Assembly (NCBI GenBank): GCA_009767595.1
Contig: VSDK01018463.1
Location: 582,966 to 646,965 of the forward strand
DNA: 64,000 nucleotides
Origin: Symbiodinium kawagutii
Taxonomy: Eukaryota; Sar; Dinophyceae; Suessiales; Symbiodiniaceae
Direction of reading: 5' to 3'
In this document: one piece after another, positions 63,401 to 64,000 of the stretch
Numbering within the stretch: the stretch's first letter is position 1
How the letters are laid out: every line of letters begins with the position of its first letter
Notes under the pieces: model-generated
What the model was told of the DNA's origin: nothing
What the model saw: only the letters and a program-made list of their open reading frames with translations
Database searches by the model: none
Position numbers and translations under genes: made by a program

Positions 63401-64000
63401 TATTCCTTTAGTCGTTAATTTTTTAATTTTTTTAATTTTAATTTTTATGATGTATATTTTTTATTGCTTAAAAGGTATTATCTTACCTTTCATTATTTAA
63501 ATTACCAATATTTTAACTTTTATTATTTTTACTATTATTATTTTAATCTTTTTTTTTAAGCTCTATTTATTAAAATATTTTTTTTTAATTTTATTTTTTA
63601 ATTATTAGTATTTTAATTTTTATTATTTTAATTATTATTATTTAAATTACTATTATTTTAATTTTGATTACTTTAATTTTCCTTAATTTATTGATTAATT
63701 TTTTTTTTTTTTTTTATAATTATAATTTGATTTTTATTATTGTTTTTTTAATTTTTATTATTTTATTTTTAAAATCTTTTTTTTTAAGCTCTATTTATTA
63801 AAATATTTTTTTTTAATTTTATTTTTTAATTATTAGTATTTTAATTTTTATTATTTTAATTATTATTATTTAAATTACTATTATTTTAATTTTGATTACT
63901 TTAATTTTCCTTAATTTATTGATTAATTTTTTTTTTTTTTTTTATAATTATAATTTGATTTTTATTATTGTTTTTTTAATTTTTATTATTTTATTTTTAA
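63401..64000. repeat. AT-only end of the array with a 228-bp tandem duplication
   Basis: Sequence becomes nearly pure A/T but keeps a 15-bp rhythm (TATTATTTTAATTAT). From about 63547 a 228-bp unit repeats. Its CTCTATTTAT landmark is at 63561 and again at 63789, and the second copy reaches the window end. Confidence 0.9.

Noticed and set aside
1-64000. tRNA, rRNA, spliced-leader RNA or organelle genes
   Set aside because: No cloverleaf B-box pattern, conserved rRNA core or known spliced-leader sequence was seen by eye. A covariance-model scan would be needed to be certain.

Overview
This looks like nuclear DNA of a eukaryote, probably an alga or other protist. I see no prokaryotic gene organisation, no ribosome-binding sites, no tRNA or rRNA genes and no intact long gene. 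Coding signal comes as short islands (40-290 bp) that are less repetitive and have mostly G or C at third codon positions. Many are bounded by pyrimidine-tract/AG acceptors and GT donors, and several neighbouring islands join in phase across gaps of about 160-430 nt. Inferred stops are TAA, TAG and TGA, so the standard code fits. A dinoflagellate-like genome would fit the repeat load and GC3-rich exons, but nothing here proves it. No island could be assigned to a named protein family with confidence, so gene symbols are left empty.

Region 1 (1-20.5 kb): sparse candidate exons on both strands in a degenerate matrix built from TGATGGTTAATG / CATTAACCATCA words. The best chains are minus 3053-2949, 2404-2280 and 2065-1897; plus 7954-8030, 8374-8468 and 8897-9052; plus 11299-11417, 11680-11915 and 12175-12307 (ends in a stop); and minus 13680-13583 and 13422-13192 (membrane-like). 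Several isolated exons sit where the matrix flips from A/C-rich to T/G-rich, so flanking introns look like large imperfect inverted repeats.

Region 2 (20.5-30 kb): a T/G-rich stretch full of TTG microsatellites, then more exon-like islands (23.3-24.8, 25.1, 25.6-26.1, 28.1 and 29.1 kb).

Region 3 (30-38.5 kb): the densest coding signal. It includes apparent last exons at 30.4, 32.2, 32.7, 34.1-34.3, 35.5-35.7 and 38.2-38.5 kb, a cysteine-rich minus exon at 34.4 kb, a 15-copy 62-bp minisatellite (31.06-32.0 kb) and a 390-bp GAN microsatellite.

Region 4 (38.75-64 kb): an almost continuous 25-kb satellite domain. It runs from 31-bp repeats that change orientation, through an AT-rich gene-like insert, a stop-free 15-bp array (KR/TPK-coding if read), A/C-only sequence and 83-bp GC-containing units, to a 19.5-kb array of a second 15-bp monomer (AMEAK/AMTVK if read on the minus strand). 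That array fades into AT-only sequence ending in a 228-bp tandem duplication. The long reading frames here follow from the repeat having no stop codons and are not evidence of genes.

Exon strand and frame were judged by eye from splice sites, third-position G/C and residue composition. Several islands are open in more than one frame, and confidences reflect that.
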